Positions 6,026 through 6,439 of a DNA stretch of 6,439 nt are shown here, one piece after another. Below the pieces are notes generated by a model. It was given only the letters and a program-made list of their open reading frames with translations, was not told the DNA's origin and searched no databases. A program made the position numbers and the translations under genes. Each line of letters opens with the position of its first letter. Positions within the stretch are counted from its first letter, which is position 1. Origin of the DNA: an uncultured Flavihumibacter sp. (GTDB lineage: Bacteria; Bacteroidota; Bacteroidia; Chitinophagales; Chitinophagaceae). The stretch lies in contig CAMLPA010000196.1 in the NCBI GenBank assembly GCA_946481605.1, positions 1 to 6,439 of the forward strand, given 5' to 3'.

Positions 6026-6439
6026 TCACCGTGGAACACCCGCGATAAACACGGTGGCCTGGGCCTTACCCACCAGTTCATAAGGGGTACCAGCCATTAC
6101 GAAAACCGCGCCCCCGGTGGCCAAAGGCAATACCGTATCACCGCTTACCAGTTCAACTTGCCCTTTCTGCACAAACACGACTTCCGCCGAATAACTTTTA
6201 TGCGACCATTTCCCACCGGTGGCCAACTCCACTGCGTTAATCGAAAAATCCGGTACCGGGCATGGGTATTCGATGGAACCGTCTTCTCCTGCTATAGGTT
6301 GCATCACTGCGGGCATTACTTCTTCGAAAGAAGTGTGCCTGATGAGTTCGGCCACATCAATATGCTTCGGCGTTAACCCGCCACGCAGCACATTATCTGA
6401 ATTGGCCATCAGCTCCATATTCTGCCCTTCAAGATAAGC
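6026..6439 (-). CDS. manA: Mannose-6-phosphate isomerase, class I, C-terminal part (cut by window edge)
   Basis: Interconverts mannose 6-phosphate and fructose 6-phosphate using zinc in a cupin fold. Only the last 137 residues are in the window; the reading frame is open through the right edge and begins AYLEGQNMELMANSDN. This is the stretch just after the zinc-binding histidine of the typical HAYLEG motif, so that histidine should lie immediately outside. NVLRGGLTPKHID (16-28 of the fragment) contains the conserved arginine (R19) of the family. The remainder forms the C-terminal cupin, including WSHKSYSAEVVFV and the closing VFIAGVPR. An internal ATG at 6418 is not the true start because the upstream residues clearly belong to the family. 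The TGA stop is 62 bp before the next gene on the same strand. No convincing terminator follows it. Confidence 0.93.
   Translation of the reverse strand, partial: AYLEGQNMELMANSDNVLRGGLTPKHIDVAELIRHTSFEEVMPAVMQPIAGEDGSIEYPCPVPDFSINAVELATGGKWSHKSYSAEVVFVQKGQVELVSGDTVLPLATGGAVFVMAGTPYELVGKAQATVFIAGVPR

Noticed and set aside
6027..6056. Inverted repeat CACCGTG / CACGGTG at the end of manA as a terminator
   Set aside because: Most of it is coding, and on the minus strand it is followed by a run of A rather than T, so it does not fit an intrinsic terminator.
1..6439. A novel defence, mobile or biosynthetic system
   Set aside because: Every substantial open frame belongs to a known or widely distributed family, with no integrase, transposase, toxin-antitoxin, repeat array or nuclease cluster.

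Overview
The window looks like an ordinary stretch of chromosome from a Bacteroidota bacterium, most likely of the Chitinophagales/Chitinophagaceae type. Three things point there. The protein families are typical (a DUF3810 membrane protein, a DUF6580-like membrane protein, an acyl-CoA carboxylase beta subunit with the Bacteroidota-style insertion, a 178-residue Dcd). Several genes are preceded by the Bacteroidota -7 promoter element TAnnTTTG, often continuing as GCA. Shine-Dalgarno sequences are weak or absent. Base composition looks moderate and even. There is no mobile element, tRNA, rRNA or CRISPR array, and I found no sign of a novel defence or biosynthetic system.

Layout, left to right: (1) a 4'-phosphopantetheinyl transferase on the minus strand (2-661), divergent from (2) dcd, dCTP deaminase, on the plus strand (738-1274). 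(3) dcd runs tail-to-tail into tspO, and the two stop codons overlap by 4 bp. (4) tspO (minus) lies directly downstream of a DUF3810 membrane protein with a zinc-protease HEIAH motif (minus, 1783-2871); the pair share an ATGA stop/start overlap and form a two-gene operon. (5) Divergent from that operon is a complete acyl-CoA carboxylase beta subunit of methylcrotonoyl-CoA carboxylase type (2973-4601, plus). (6) rnhA, RNase HI (4724-5191, plus), has its own promoter. (7) A 202-bp intergenic stretch holds a short 8-bp tandem repeat and a very strong bidirectional terminator. (8) A DUF6580-like small membrane protein lies on the minus strand (5394-5963). (9) The C-terminal part of a mannose-6-phosphate isomerase (manA, minus) is cut by the right edge.

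The genes serve separate housekeeping roles: carrier-protein activation, pyrimidine nucleotide supply, acyl-CoA carboxylation, RNA/DNA hybrid removal and sugar-phosphate interconversion. Only the DUF3810-tspO pair is clearly linked at the operon level. The points most worth a second look are that pair, the 8-bp tandem repeat, the carboxylase beta subunit without visible partner subunits, and the Dcd sequence, which resembles bifunctional dCTP deaminase/dUTPases more than the E. coli enzyme.
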